Positions 43,771 through 52,904 of a stretch of 64,000 bases of DNA are shown piece by piece; position 1 is the stretch's first letter; each line of letters starts with the position of its first letter. Source of the stretch: Candidatus Moanabacter tarae (lineage in GTDB: Bacteria; Verrucomicrobiota; Verrucomicrobiia; Opitutales; UBA2987). The notes beneath the pieces are model-generated. The model saw nothing but the letters and a program-made list of their open reading frames with translations, did not search any database and was not told the origin of the DNA. Both the position numbers and the translations under genes were made by a program. Location: positions 2,569,966-2,633,965 of the forward strand of contig CP029803.1 of NCBI GenBank assembly GCA_003226295.1, read 5' to 3'.

Positions 43771-44610
43771 ATGTCGACTGGACAGACAGATATTTTTTCC
43801 GCTGAACTCGAAGGGCAACTGCGAGAATCATTACGTCGTTGCTCTCCTGAGACGGTCGAAGGGGCGATTGCTTATCGAAGAGACGGTGATGCGAAAAGGG
43901 TACCTGCGGTAGTGCTTGGCATCATTGAACGATTTGTCGAACCGGAGTTTCGAAGCCGCCTTAAAGAGACTTGGGGTGAAGTAAGGATTGTCGATGATCT
44001 TGGGGTTGATTCCCTCCTCATGCTTGAAATCGTAATGCTAGTGGAAGAAACGCTCGATGTCTCAATCCAGAATGATGAACTACTCGAGCTTCGGACGTTG
44101 GACGATGTTAAGACGCTAATACAGTGCAAGATCGAAGGGGTTCCAATGCCTCAGAGACCTAGGCATATGGCAGTTGACCAGATTGCCGCTATAGTTCCCT
44201 ACAAGCATCCATTTTTATTTTTACAGGAGGCTGTGATTCGTGAGGCAGCGGCGGAGGGACGCTATGAAATTAAGGGAGATGAGAGATTTTTAGAAGGGCA
44301 CTTCAGGGATAATCCGGTATTTCCTGCTTCGCTGATGATTGAGGCTCTTGGACAATTAGCGGTTCTCTTCCTTGTTTCCTCTGAAATTACGGAAGAGAAG
44401 GGCCCGGTAAATTCAAATAGTATCTTGTTTGTTTCTTGTAATGGGGTTAGGTGTCACAGGGTATGCCGTCCCGGTGATGTGTTGGTCATGGATGTTAAGT
44501 TGCTTCGAGTAAGACGCCCTTTGGCTGTATTTAAGGGGGCGATCTCCGTGGAAGGGGAAAAAGTTGCCATCATCGAAGATCTATCTTTGTCTTTCTCCTC
44601 CGAGGAGTAA
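43771..44610 (+). CDS. Acyl carrier protein - FabZ/FabA-like hotdog dehydratase fusion
   Basis: The 279-residue protein joins two functions. Residues about 45-122 are an acyl carrier domain with the phosphopantetheine site Ser81 in LGVDSLLMLEIV. Residues about 135-275 are a hotdog-fold domain like FabZ, with IVPYKHPFLFLQEA at 141-154, GHFRDNPVFPASLMIEALGQLA at 176-197 (written here in family order; longest visible core is GHFRDNPVFP) and the catalytic Glu191. The usual PHRxPFL histidine is not in its normal place: Tyr144 occupies it and His146 stands two residues on. So dehydration may be altered. The first gene of a plus-strand run with a ketoacyl synthase and glycosyltransferases; probably elongates or tailors a special acyl chain. 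Confidence 0.82.
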   Translation: MSTGQTDIFSAELEGQLRESLRRCSPETVEGAIAYRRDGDAKRVPAVVLGIIERFVEPEFRSRLKETWGEVRIVDDLGVDSLLMLEIVMLVEETLDVSIQNDELLELRTLDDVKTLIQCKIEGVPMPQRPRHMAVDQIAAIVPYKHPFLFLQEAVIREAAAEGRYEIKGDERFLEGHFRDNPVFPASLMIEALGQLAVLFLVSSEITEEKGPVNSNSILFVSCNGVRCHRVCRPGDVLVMDVKLLRVRRPLAVFKGAISVEGEKVAIIEDLSLSFSSEE

Positions 44611-44716
44611 CTTGGTTCTTCAGGAGTTTTGTTCCGAAGAAGGATTGGTTTTGCTCATTCCAATGATCGAATCTTAGATACAGGGTCCATCTTTATAAAC
44701 GAGGGAAGTACTGGAG

Positions 44717-45985
44717 ATGCCGAGAGTAGTCGTTACGGGGATAGGGTTTATTACCAGTATTGGAAACGACAAGATTGCAGTCTCACGGAATCTCAAAGAG
44801 CTCCGTCACGGGATTGGGCTTTATCCACCCTTCCAGACCGAGAACAGTCCTGTCAAAGTTGCCGGTATCGTGAAAGAATTTGATACGGATTCCGATGATC
44901 CTGGGGAGTGGGAATTCCCTGGTAAGGAGAAAATCAAGTCTGAGACTTTACGTAGTTTGGCGCCCCATGGACTATTCTCCCACTGTGCGGTTGATCAAGC
45001 GATAGAGAACGCGGGGCTTTCCAAGGATGAGGTTTCTCATGAGAGGTCTGGTCTTTTTTCTGCATCGCCCGGATCGATGTCCAACATTCACCGGAATATA
45101 GCCCGGCTGCATAGCCGCGGAGCAATGCGATGTTCTCCGATGGGTATCATATCTTCGGTTGCGGGGACAGTGAATTTCAATCTGGTCGCTTCTCTTGGAA
45201 TCAAGGGTGCTTCATTAGGTTTTACCTCTGCCTGCTCATCATCCGGACACGCGTTGGGCTATGGATTTGACGAGATTGTGCAAGGGCGACAGGATCGGAT
45301 AATCGTAGTTGGAGCGGAAGATGGAAACTTAGAAAATATATTACCCTTTGCCGCAATGCGCTCGCTCTCAGTTTCTTCAGATCCCGATCGGGCTTCACGA
45401 CCGTTTGACCGAAAGCGAGATGGATTCGTCGGAACGGGTGGTGCTGCTGCCATGATATTGGAGAGCGATGAAGTAGCCTGTGGAAGAGGAGCATCAATCT
45501 ATGCTGAATTCTTAGGGTGGGGCCAGGCATCGGACGGGTACCATGTGGTGATGGCACACCCGGAAGGGGAAGGGCTCTCAATCGCAATGAAAAATGCGAT
45601 TCGCAGTTCTAGAATCCCAAAGGAAAGTGTGGACTATGTAAACGCCCATGCCCCTTCGACATTAGCAGGTGATTTATCGGAGATGAAGGCATTACGCCGA
45701 GTTTTCCAAGGTGGGAAAGCCCGGCCTGCTATCAGTAGCACTAAAGCGTTGACCGGACATGGTTTATCTCTTGCCAGTGTTATGGAAGCATCGTTTTGTG
45801 TATTGAGCTTAAGTGAGGGGTTCATGCCCGGTTCGGCTCATATTGAAGAGTTAGATCCAGAAGGAAATGGGTTAGAAATCATTCGGACTTCACGGGACAC
45901 AAAGCCGGAGGTTGTTATGAGCAATAGTAGCGGTTTCGGCGGGACTAATGTCTCATTGATTTTCGGCGGCTACAAGAGTTCTTGA
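44717..45985 (+). CDS. Beta-ketoacyl-ACP synthase, FabF-like
   Basis: The 422-residue condensing enzyme begins VVVTGIGFITSIGN and has the catalytic triad Cys173 (TSACSSSGHAL), His311 (VNAHAPST) and His348 (STKALTGHGLS), with Lys343. The triad makes it an elongating C-C bond former and not a chain-length factor. NAHAPST in place of the usual NAHGTST is a slight deviation. It is unlikely to be the housekeeping FabF because it follows the ACP-dehydratase fusion by 106 bp and its stop overlaps a glycosyltransferase start (TTGA). Together they suggest synthesis of a dedicated acyl group for a glycolipid; this is inference. Confidence 0.88.
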   Translation: MPRVVVTGIGFITSIGNDKIAVSRNLKELRHGIGLYPPFQTENSPVKVAGIVKEFDTDSDDPGEWEFPGKEKIKSETLRSLAPHGLFSHCAVDQAIENAGLSKDEVSHERSGLFSASPGSMSNIHRNIARLHSRGAMRCSPMGIISSVAGTVNFNLVASLGIKGASLGFTSACSSSGHALGYGFDEIVQGRQDRIIVVGAEDGNLENILPFAAMRSLSVSSDPDRASRPFDRKRDGFVGTGGAAAMILESDEVACGRGASIYAEFLGWGQASDGYHVVMAHPEGEGLSIAMKNAIRSSRIPKESVDYVNAHAPSTLAGDLSEMKALRRVFQGGKARPAISSTKALTGHGLSLASVMEASFCVLSLSEGFMPGSAHIEELDPEGNGLEIIRTSRDTKPEVVMSNSSGFGGTNVSLIFGGYKSS

Positions 45986-47172
45986 ATCAGAGTGAACAGA
46001 TTCCTAGAATCCTGGTGCTGACCTCGGCAACCGGAGGGGGGCACGACGCAAGAGCGCGAACTTTCGAGTCTTGGGTCTGGAAACTTTACGGAGAGAGGGC
46101 TGAAGTCAGAATTGAGGAGATTCTTGAAGGTTCGTCGGTTTTGATAAGGTTTGGCGTCTACGTTTACAACTTGATTCAAAGAAGAGCTCCAGTCTTGCAC
46201 AATCTCTACTGGTGGGTAGCAGAGGGGTTTATGATGCTCAACGCTCGGCTGACACTTTTTGGCTATTCCCATTTCCGTCGCATTCTTTTGGAATTCGAGC
46301 CTGATGTTGTTTTCAGTGTGCACGATTCAACTAACCGGGGTTACTTCCGAGTTGCCCGGAGAACAATTCCGGATAGAGAAATCAAATGTGTAACTTATTG
46401 CGGAGAATTCTCCGGTGGTCCGGGATTTAGTCGGAATTGGGTCGATAGGGACGTTGATTTCTTCTATGCCCGTACCAGTGAGTCTGCATCCTATGCTGCA
46501 ACGCTCGGTATCCCTAAGGAGAAAACCAGAATTTTGGGAAATTTTCTACCACCGGAGACTTCCAGTTCCTCTTCTAACGATGAGCGGAAAGCCGAGTTCC
46601 GAAAACGTATTCTCGGTTTGGATGGAGATCAGTTCACTGTTTTCTTAGCGGCAGCTGGTTCCGGCGCCAATCATCACCGTAGTTTACTAGAAGTATTGAA
46701 AGGCCTTTCTGATTGCCTTCAGGTTATTGTTATTTGTGGAAAGGACGAGCGGCTCTACCGTTCATTGGAAGTGTGGCGGGAGCGTAACCCCGGGCTTCAA
46801 ATGTTTCTTGAAGGATTCAGCAGTAAGGTTCTGCAGTTAATCGAAGTTAGTAATGTGATAGTGGCGCGTCCCGGTTCAAATACCAGCGCCGAGGCTCTCT
46901 ATTATGGATGTCCGATAATCTTTAATGGAATGGGTGGATTGATGCCTCAGGAGCGACTTACCCTTCGCTACTTTCTAAAACATAGGGCGGCTGAATTGAT
47001 CAGCACCGAGAAGGAATTCGAGCAGAAGATACGAGGATGGATCAACTTTTCTGGAGATTATCTTGAATGCCGAAACAACATTCTTTCCTTGAGGACGGAT
47101 GACAGTCCCGAGGTGATGGTACAAGATTTAGTGAGTCCTTTTCGAAGGATATATGGTAATTCAAGTGAGTGA
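45982..47172 (+). CDS. MurG/MGDG-synthase-like glycosyltransferase (GT28 type)
   Basis: The 396-residue protein has the N-terminal SATGGGHDARART segment of processive diacylglycerol glycosyltransferases and MGDG synthases, an IYLLxR-like middle (CVTYCGEFSGGPGFSRNW), an AAAGSGANHHRSLLEVLKG hinge and the nucleotide-sugar motif VARPGSNTSAEALYYGCPIIF near the C-terminus. It should transfer a hexose from a UDP-sugar to a lipid at the inner membrane. The start is TTG 45982, chosen because it overlaps the KAS stop by four bases (TTGA) and places GGGH at the right distance. It overlaps the next glycosyltransferase by 20 bp. Confidence 0.85.
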   Translation: MNQSEQIPRILVLTSATGGGHDARARTFESWVWKLYGERAEVRIEEILEGSSVLIRFGVYVYNLIQRRAPVLHNLYWWVAEGFMMLNARLTLFGYSHFRRILLEFEPDVVFSVHDSTNRGYFRVARRTIPDREIKCVTYCGEFSGGPGFSRNWVDRDVDFFYARTSESASYAATLGIPKEKTRILGNFLPPETSSSSSNDERKAEFRKRILGLDGDQFTVFLAAAGSGANHHRSLLEVLKGLSDCLQVIVICGKDERLYRSLEVWRERNPGLQMFLEGFSSKVLQLIEVSNVIVARPGSNTSAEALYYGCPIIFNGMGGLMPQERLTLRYFLKHRAAELISTEKEFEQKIRGWINFSGDYLECRNNILSLRTDDSPEVMVQDLVSPFRRIYGNSSE

Positions 47173-48388
47173 TCAGAAGCAGGAAGCAAGCAATCTGAAG
47201 ATTGCCTACTTATTCACGACCTTTCCCGTCCTGACTGAGACGACTTTTCAGCGGGAGATACGTATTCTGAAGACTAAAAATATCGAACTTGAGATCTACT
47301 CTCTTTGGGGGGGGAAGAAAGAATTCGAGAATTTACCTATTACACGCTTTCGGAAGTTCAAACTGATTTTTCTTTTCTGGTGGTTTCCTTATTGGATGGC
47401 GAAGAAGCCGGGTGTTGTCCGAAAACTTTGGGGTGAAGTTCGTAAGATCCCTTTTCACTCTTGGGGTAGCTTATGCGAGACTTTCATTGGATTTTCATTT
47501 GCCCTAATATATGCTAACGAATTGAGACAGAGAGCTCCTGGACTAATACATGCGGCTTGGGCGACTATGCCGGCCAGCGCGGGGCTTTTGGTGAAAAATT
47601 TAACTGGGATTCCTTATTCGATGGAAGGCCATGCCTATGATGTGTTTCAGAATGGTGGTGCTTGGTTACTCCGTAGAAAGATTAAAGAGGCTGAATTCGT
47701 CCGTACTTCCAGTGAATCGACAAGGTCTCGTCTTCTCGAATTCGCTGATGAAAGGGAAAAGTTAATTTTAGTTCGTCGAGGCTTGGATAAGAGGCCCCCG
47801 ATGTCGGAGATTCGGAATTCCCGTATTCCTCTCCGAATATTGAGTGTTGGGCGATTGATTGAAAAAATGGGCTACTTTGATCAGATCCGACTGTACTCGG
47901 AGATCTTGGCTCAAGGCATTGATTTCAATGTTCGAATAATTGGAGGAGGTCCCCTGCTGAGACCTCTGGAGCGTCTGATTCAAAAGTTTGGATTAGAGGG
48001 AAAGGTGATCCTATGGGGAAGCCAGCCCTTCGATTCCGTAATTGAGCAGCTAATCTGGGCTGACCTTTTTGTTTATACTGGAATTATATCCAAGGATGGA
48101 GATCGGGCAGGGTTTCCCAATGCTGTGGGCGAAGCTATGGCTGCAGGAGTGCCAGTTTTGTCTACTGCCGTGGCTGGGATCCCAGAAGCAATTGAGCATG
48201 GACGGAGTGGAATCGTTTGCGATATTCATGAGCCGTTAAGCTGGGTTAATCCGATGAGGCGCCTTCAAATGGACGACGGATTTTATTCCGAACTGAGAAA
48301 GGGGGCCCGAGATTGGATAGATAGCAATTTTGATGGCTGGAGAAATATAGATAGACTTTATCAGGCATTCCACCAGCACTGTAATTAG
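47153..48388 (+). CDS. Glycosyltransferase family 4 (GT-B)
   Basis: The 411-residue GT-B enzyme has LKIAYLFTTFPVLTETTFQREI at the N-terminus (a pattern of exopolysaccharide GT4 enzymes, shown in two parts), HAAWATMPASAG in the acceptor half, and the donor-site motif GFPNAVGEAMAAGVPVLST with VAGIPEAIEHGRSGI after it. It retains the sugar configuration and should add a sugar to the product of the preceding enzyme. The start lies 20 bp inside the previous gene, so both are coupled. End of the plus-strand run that starts with the ACP-dehydratase fusion. Confidence 0.88.
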   Translation: MVIQVSDQKQEASNLKIAYLFTTFPVLTETTFQREIRILKTKNIELEIYSLWGGKKEFENLPITRFRKFKLIFLFWWFPYWMAKKPGVVRKLWGEVRKIPFHSWGSLCETFIGFSFALIYANELRQRAPGLIHAAWATMPASAGLLVKNLTGIPYSMEGHAYDVFQNGGAWLLRRKIKEAEFVRTSSESTRSRLLEFADEREKLILVRRGLDKRPPMSEIRNSRIPLRILSVGRLIEKMGYFDQIRLYSEILAQGIDFNVRIIGGGPLLRPLERLIQKFGLEGKVILWGSQPFDSVIEQLIWADLFVYTGIISKDGDRAGFPNAVGEAMAAGVPVLSTAVAGIPEAIEHGRSGIVCDIHEPLSWVNPMRRLQMDDGFYSELRKGARDWIDSNFDGWRNIDRLYQAFHQHCN

Positions 48389-48616
48389 AAACAGTGTAAG
48401 ATCTTTTCCGCGAAACCTAAGGTGTCAGCACCCCTTCTTATCAGTTTCTTTTTTTGTCACTTTTACCCATACTCTGCGGTCAATTTCTCTTCAATCCATC
48501 TCGGTTAATAGAAACATCCCCAAGATCTAATGGATCGAGACGAATCACATTCTATTTCCTGAGATTGGGCTTCCTTTTGGTGATAGCCGCGATTAACCGA
48601 CCTATTGGTTGTCGAA

Positions 48617-49645
48617 TCAACTTAGCAAAATCAGTGTCTCTCTTTGTAATTCCTCATCCGAAAGAGAGCGAAAGTATCTCTTTTGAAAGTGTTTTGCAGT
48701 CTCCAGTCTTAGTGGTTTGAGTTTGATCTGAAGCGCATTGACTTTTTCCCCAAGCGGCTTCCATCGCTTCAGGATCGGTTGTTTCTTGTGGAGTCCCATC
48801 ACCGCTAAGGTTGGGCAGCCCATGGCTGCGGCGAGGTGAGCGGGTCCGCTGTCGCGAGTCATTATTATTTGGGCCTTTTCTAGTATCCATGCTGCCTCTG
48901 CTAACCCAGTTAGGCCCGAGAGATTCCATACCCGGCATCCTTTGGAGACGGAATTGACAAAACGATTAACATGGGCGTCCGCACATCCAGAACCGATCAC
49001 AACGATCTCAAAATTCTTCAATTGATGAAGCCATTGGGCATGCCTAGAAACCATGGAAACGGGCAGCCGCATTTTGTCTCCGTAAGCAGCGAGATGATAG
49101 GCGGCGAAAGGCCTGCTCTCGTTCCACCAAGGAAGCAAATCAGTAATCCCTTCCCTTGCTTTTGGATCGGGCGAGATTGATGGGGTTAAAATTTTTGGAG
49201 CTTTGATCCCTAAAGGAGCCAGCAGTTCAAAATTATATATTCCCTCGTGTTTTAAACACTCCTTTTTGTGGTTAGGAATGGGATGGCTCAATAGAAAGGG
49301 TTCGATCTTTCCGGAGAATCCAATTTGAATAGGAATCCGAGCTTGGCGAGCGGCGATCGCCACAGTGCGATCGTCGTGGAATAGTATTATACAATCAGGG
49401 TTAAAATTTCGCAACCTCTCGGCAAGCTCAGATGAACGTGAATTTTCGAGGACTGCTTCCTCTATAGAAATTATCCCGTCAAGAAGGGGGTGACAGTGAA
49501 AAAGCGACTCGATCTCATTTCGAATAAGGAGATAAAGTTTTGCCCCAGGGTATGCCTCGCGGATGGGTTTAAAGCAAGAACTGGTGATTACAACATCCCC
49601 AATTCTATCCGTCCTTGAAAGGATGATATTTCGGATGTTTTTCAA
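48617..49645 (-). CDS. Glycosyltransferase family 9 (heptosyltransferase-like)
   Basis: The 342-residue protein begins IRNIILSRTDRIGDVVITSSCFKPI, the characteristic GT9 start, followed by YPGAKLYLLIRNE, and the donor-side motif MTRDSGPAHLAAAMGCPTLAVMG in the C-terminal half. Heptosyltransferases of this family add heptose to LPS inner core; in this organism the sugar could be another. It points against the preceding run and converges with it at 48388-48617; the alpha-oxoamine synthase gene is 197 bp upstream on the same strand. Confidence 0.9.
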   Translation of the reverse strand: MKNIRNIILSRTDRIGDVVITSSCFKPIREAYPGAKLYLLIRNEIESLFHCHPLLDGIISIEEAVLENSRSSELAERLRNFNPDCIILFHDDRTVAIAARQARIPIQIGFSGKIEPFLLSHPIPNHKKECLKHEGIYNFELLAPLGIKAPKILTPSISPDPKAREGITDLLPWWNESRPFAAYHLAAYGDKMRLPVSMVSRHAQWLHQLKNFEIVVIGSGCADAHVNRFVNSVSKGCRVWNLSGLTGLAEAAWILEKAQIIMTRDSGPAHLAAAMGCPTLAVMGLHKKQPILKRWKPLGEKVNALQIKLKPLRLETAKHFQKRYFRSLSDEELQRETLILLS

Positions 49646-49842
49646 TGGATGTCAGAGTCTGTTGAATTTCACCCTTCGAAAGAGCAGGTTGTTATCGGTA
49701 TTCAGAGTAGCCGGTTATTTCTGGTCGATTCGTAGATCCCAGTTAATTCTAATACCAATTTCTTCCCATCTGTTCGACCTGAAGGTAGAACTAGATTTGG
49801 AGGTTGATTTTTTTACCCTTAGAAGGACGCTGCCTACAGCTC

Positions 49843-51069
49843 CTAGAGCTTTTTGGCTATGTCGGTAAGTGCCTCGGCAATGATCTCGAGATCTTCGCGA
49901 GTATGACGGGCCGAGATTGAGGTTCGGATCATATCTTTTCCGGGAATGACGCCGGGAGAGACGGCCATTACTGAGAATATGCCCTTCTCCATCAAAGAGT
50001 GCCACATCCGATAAGTTTTTTCCTTATTCCCCAGAACGATAGGCACCGCGGCGGTCTCACTATTCCAAGTGTCGAGATTAAGTTCCGCCAGCAGGGCTTT
50101 ATAGAACCGTGTATTTTCCCAAAGCCTTTCAAGATGTTCGGGTTCGGATTGTAGAATATCTAAGGCGGCTTCTGCACAAGCTGCCTGACAAGGGCTTATC
50201 CCGGCACTAAAGATGGTCTGCTTCGAATGAGTTCTCAGAAATTCAATGACTTCCTTCGATCCAGCGACAAATCCGCCTGTGCTTGAAAGAGCCTTGGAAA
50301 GACTGCCTGTGATTATATCAACTGATTCAGTGACCCCAAGATGATCCACAGTCCCTCTTCCTCCATGCCCCAATACGCCAACCCCATGGGCGTCGTCCAC
50401 TACGACAAAACAGTTCTGGTACTTGATGACTTCCAGAAACTCAGGGATCGTGGCTATATGACCTTCCATCGAGTAAACACCTTCGATAACAAGAATCTTT
50501 GGGGTCTCCTTTTGCTCGAACTGTAGAATGTTGGCCAGGTCCTCAGGACTATTATGACTAAACCGCTCCACTTTGGCTCCCGTCTGAGTGATTCCGCACC
50601 AGAGAGATGAGTGTACATTGCGATCAACCAAGATCAGGTCGCCTTTAGAGGCATAAGTTGCCACAGCCGACATGCAGGATAAATACCCCGCCGTTGAGAC
50701 GTGGCAGTCCTCTTTCCCCAAAAACTCAGCCAATTTCGTCTCTAAATCTATATGATATCGTCTGCTACCATTAGCCAATCTGGACCCTGTTGTACTACTT
50801 CCCCAACGGTCTAGAGCTTTTTTACCAGCTTCCAGGACTTTCGGATGGTTGGTGAGTCCTAGATAGTCATTGCTGCTCAACATAATCATCTCTCTGCCGT
50901 CGACAATTACGCGCGAGCCCATCTGCTTCTCGATAGTGTGGTACCATGGATTGTATTTCAAACGAAGTTTAGTTGTGTCGTCATCACGACAACGTTTGAA
51001 GATAGAACACAGCTCCTCCGAGGTCTGGGCAGGGGACAAAGGCACGGCGTCAAGTTGGAGGCTGCTCAT
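49843..51069 (-). CDS. Alpha-oxoamine synthase (BioF/SPT/KBL family), PLP-dependent
   Basis: The 408-residue fold-type I enzyme condenses an amino acid with an acyl thioester and loses CO2. Motifs: MLSSNDYLGLTNHP at 63-76, GSSTTGSRLANGS at 90-102, the VVVDDAHGVGVLG segment with Asp226 and His228, and the Schiff-base Lys259 in GSLSKALSSTGG. The family includes 8-amino-7-oxononanoate synthase, serine palmitoyltransferase and aminoketobutyrate ligase. The extended N-terminus and the neighbourhood (ACP, ketoacyl synthase, glycosyltransferases, no biotin genes) favour a long-chain acyl substrate, as for a sphingoid-type base; this is inference. bioF remains possible. Confidence 0.82.
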   Translation of the reverse strand: MSSLQLDAVPLSPAQTSEELCSIFKRCRDDDTTKLRLKYNPWYHTIEKQMGSRVIVDGREMIMLSSNDYLGLTNHPKVLEAGKKALDRWGSSTTGSRLANGSRRYHIDLETKLAEFLGKEDCHVSTAGYLSCMSAVATYASKGDLILVDRNVHSSLWCGITQTGAKVERFSHNSPEDLANILQFEQKETPKILVIEGVYSMEGHIATIPEFLEVIKYQNCFVVVDDAHGVGVLGHGGRGTVDHLGVTESVDIITGSLSKALSSTGGFVAGSKEVIEFLRTHSKQTIFSAGISPCQAACAEAALDILQSEPEHLERLWENTRFYKALLAELNLDTWNSETAAVPIVLGNKEKTYRMWHSLMEKGIFSVMAVSPGVIPGKDMIRTSISARHTREDLEIIAEALTDIAKKL

Positions 51070-51674
51070 TTCTGCAGATTTTTGATAACAATAAAGTTCA
51101 CCAGAATACCGAGTAGATAATTCCCATCGGGAAACTACCAGTAAAGATTCCGAAAAGCAGACAGAAAGTGTCCATAACCCGAATCACGCAAATTCAAATT
51201 CATCTCTGGGTCAAGATTCTATCTCATCATTCCGGGATTCATACTGGGGCATTTTTAGGCTACCAATAGGACTTGCTGGGCAATTCAAATTGCTCTCTTA
51301 CCGGAATCAACAGACAAAGCATTTTGGCAAAAAAAGATGTATCGACTGAGATGGGGATTCTATTGGCTTTGGACAAAATACTGTCGGGAAGTGTCGGATG
51401 AGAGCTAGTCAGTTGTTAGTGAAGGGGTAAGGATTCCAGTGCGCTATGCAGGTAGGTTCCGTCCTAAACGGGAACATGTTTGCAGAAAGAGGTTACTTAT
51501 GTAACATCACGGATACAAAATCTGGTTCCGGATGCCGGGATATCCGAGCTTAAGGTTTTAAACGTAACCGATAGTTCAAGGTACTGTGGGGCACCGAATC
51601 TGCAGTATGTACCTCATCATGGCCCTACATCTCTCTAGCCACTAACCTGTTGAAATCTAATTATCGATGGACCC
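51070..51674. other. Long gene-free spacer in the glycosyltransferase region
   Basis: 605 bp between two minus-strand genes with no recognisable gene on either strand. Small inverted repeats occur (GTTCC..GGGAAC around 51452-51470 and TTAC-TTAT-GTAA near 51494), none followed by a T-run. It should carry the promoter of the alpha-oxoamine synthase gene. Confidence 0.5.
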
Positions 51675-52826
51675 TTAGAGATTACGCAACAGCGCATTCG
51701 CGTTAGCGGGCCATGAATTTTGTTTAGCCCAACTAATCCCATGACGGCCGATGAGGTCTCTCAAGCCTTTGTTTTTCAAAAGTTTATGAAAGTTTTTAGC
51801 GAGCGCATCGGTGTCTCTTTGATCACACAAAAGGCCTGTTTCACCGTCCTTTACTGCCTCGTTGACGCCGCCAAATCGAAAACCGACAACTGGTAGACCA
51901 AAAGAGGAGGCTTCAAGATAGCTTAGCCCGAATCCTTCGATACTCCGTTTGTAGGGAACGCTGGTCATCGCAAAAATATCAGCTTGTCGGTAGATTTGGG
52001 ATAGTTCCTCTTCGTTGACTTCACCAAAGATTTTAATGTTGATGCTGTGATTTTTTGCGTAGGTGACCAGTCGCTTGAGGTAGTGTTTCCGATTAGCGGG
52101 TCCGACAATCCAGTAAACTGTCTCCATTCTTTCTTTAAGGGGCAACTTTCCAAGTGCTTCAAGGACGTAGATTTGTCCCTTTCTGGGATAGATGCGCGCG
52201 ACTGTGAGAATAATTTTGGAATTGGGATCTTTCTCCGGTTCCGAAAGATCACGAGGCAGATCCGTACGCAAGGCATTGGCGGTAACTACTGTTTTCCCAT
52301 GAAAGTTTGGGAAAAAACTGTCCAAAAGATTGCGGGTAAATCTGGAAACGACAGCAATTCGGTCAGCATTTTGGAGGAAACGGCGAAAAAGAAGGCGGCG
52401 GTGGAGAAATGAAGCAAATGAATAGATCTCAGATCCATGAAGAGCAACAACCAGTTTGGCTGGTTGAATTAAGGGTAGGAGTTGAAGATAAATCATGGAA
52501 TGAATAAAACCTGGTTCGGGGAGAAAAAGAATGCTTCGACTGATTTCCTTTCGGTGGCGGATAAGGTAGTAGACAAAGGCAAACGGAAACATAAATCCAA
52601 ATGAGAAACTAACGGGAAGAGTTCGAACTGTATAAGGAAAATGGCGTTTGTTAACCTTGGAAGCAGAAGGTGCCCATACCGTGACTTCGTAACCTTTTTC
52701 TTGGATAGATTTGGCCATCTCCTGTACGTAAATCGCAATACCTGATTTACGTGGATAGAACTCATGGGTGATAATAATCACCGGAGTGCGATTAGCGGGG
52801 CGCTCTCGAATTTGGTCGTTGCGCAT
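51675..52826 (-). CDS. Glycosyltransferase family 4 (GT-B)
   Basis: The 383-residue GT4 enzyme has the N-terminal ITHEFYPRKSGIAIYVQEMAKS loop (glycine-rich acceptor side, read in two parts), VARIYPRKGQIYVLEAL at the start of the donor domain, and EGFGLSYLEASSFGLPVVGFRFGGVNEAVKDGETG (read in parts) as the donor-sugar motif with two conserved glutamates. Retaining transfer of a sugar to a lipid-linked or envelope glycan is likely. It is divergent from the next GT4 gene at 52905; the short spacer between them should contain both promoters. Confidence 0.9.
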   Translation of the reverse strand: MRNDQIRERPANRTPVIIITHEFYPRKSGIAIYVQEMAKSIQEKGYEVTVWAPSASKVNKRHFPYTVRTLPVSFSFGFMFPFAFVYYLIRHRKEISRSILFLPEPGFIHSMIYLQLLPLIQPAKLVVALHGSEIYSFASFLHRRLLFRRFLQNADRIAVVSRFTRNLLDSFFPNFHGKTVVTANALRTDLPRDLSEPEKDPNSKIILTVARIYPRKGQIYVLEALGKLPLKERMETVYWIVGPANRKHYLKRLVTYAKNHSINIKIFGEVNEEELSQIYRQADIFAMTSVPYKRSIEGFGLSYLEASSFGLPVVGFRFGGVNEAVKDGETGLLCDQRDTDALAKNFHKLLKNKGLRDLIGRHGISWAKQNSWPANANALLRNL

Positions 52827-52904
52827 CGGGAGAAATCGTTATTCTACGTTTCCTTGATGAATCGGCAGAGTGAAGTGCGAAATGGCTGTCAAGAGTTGTA
52901 AACG

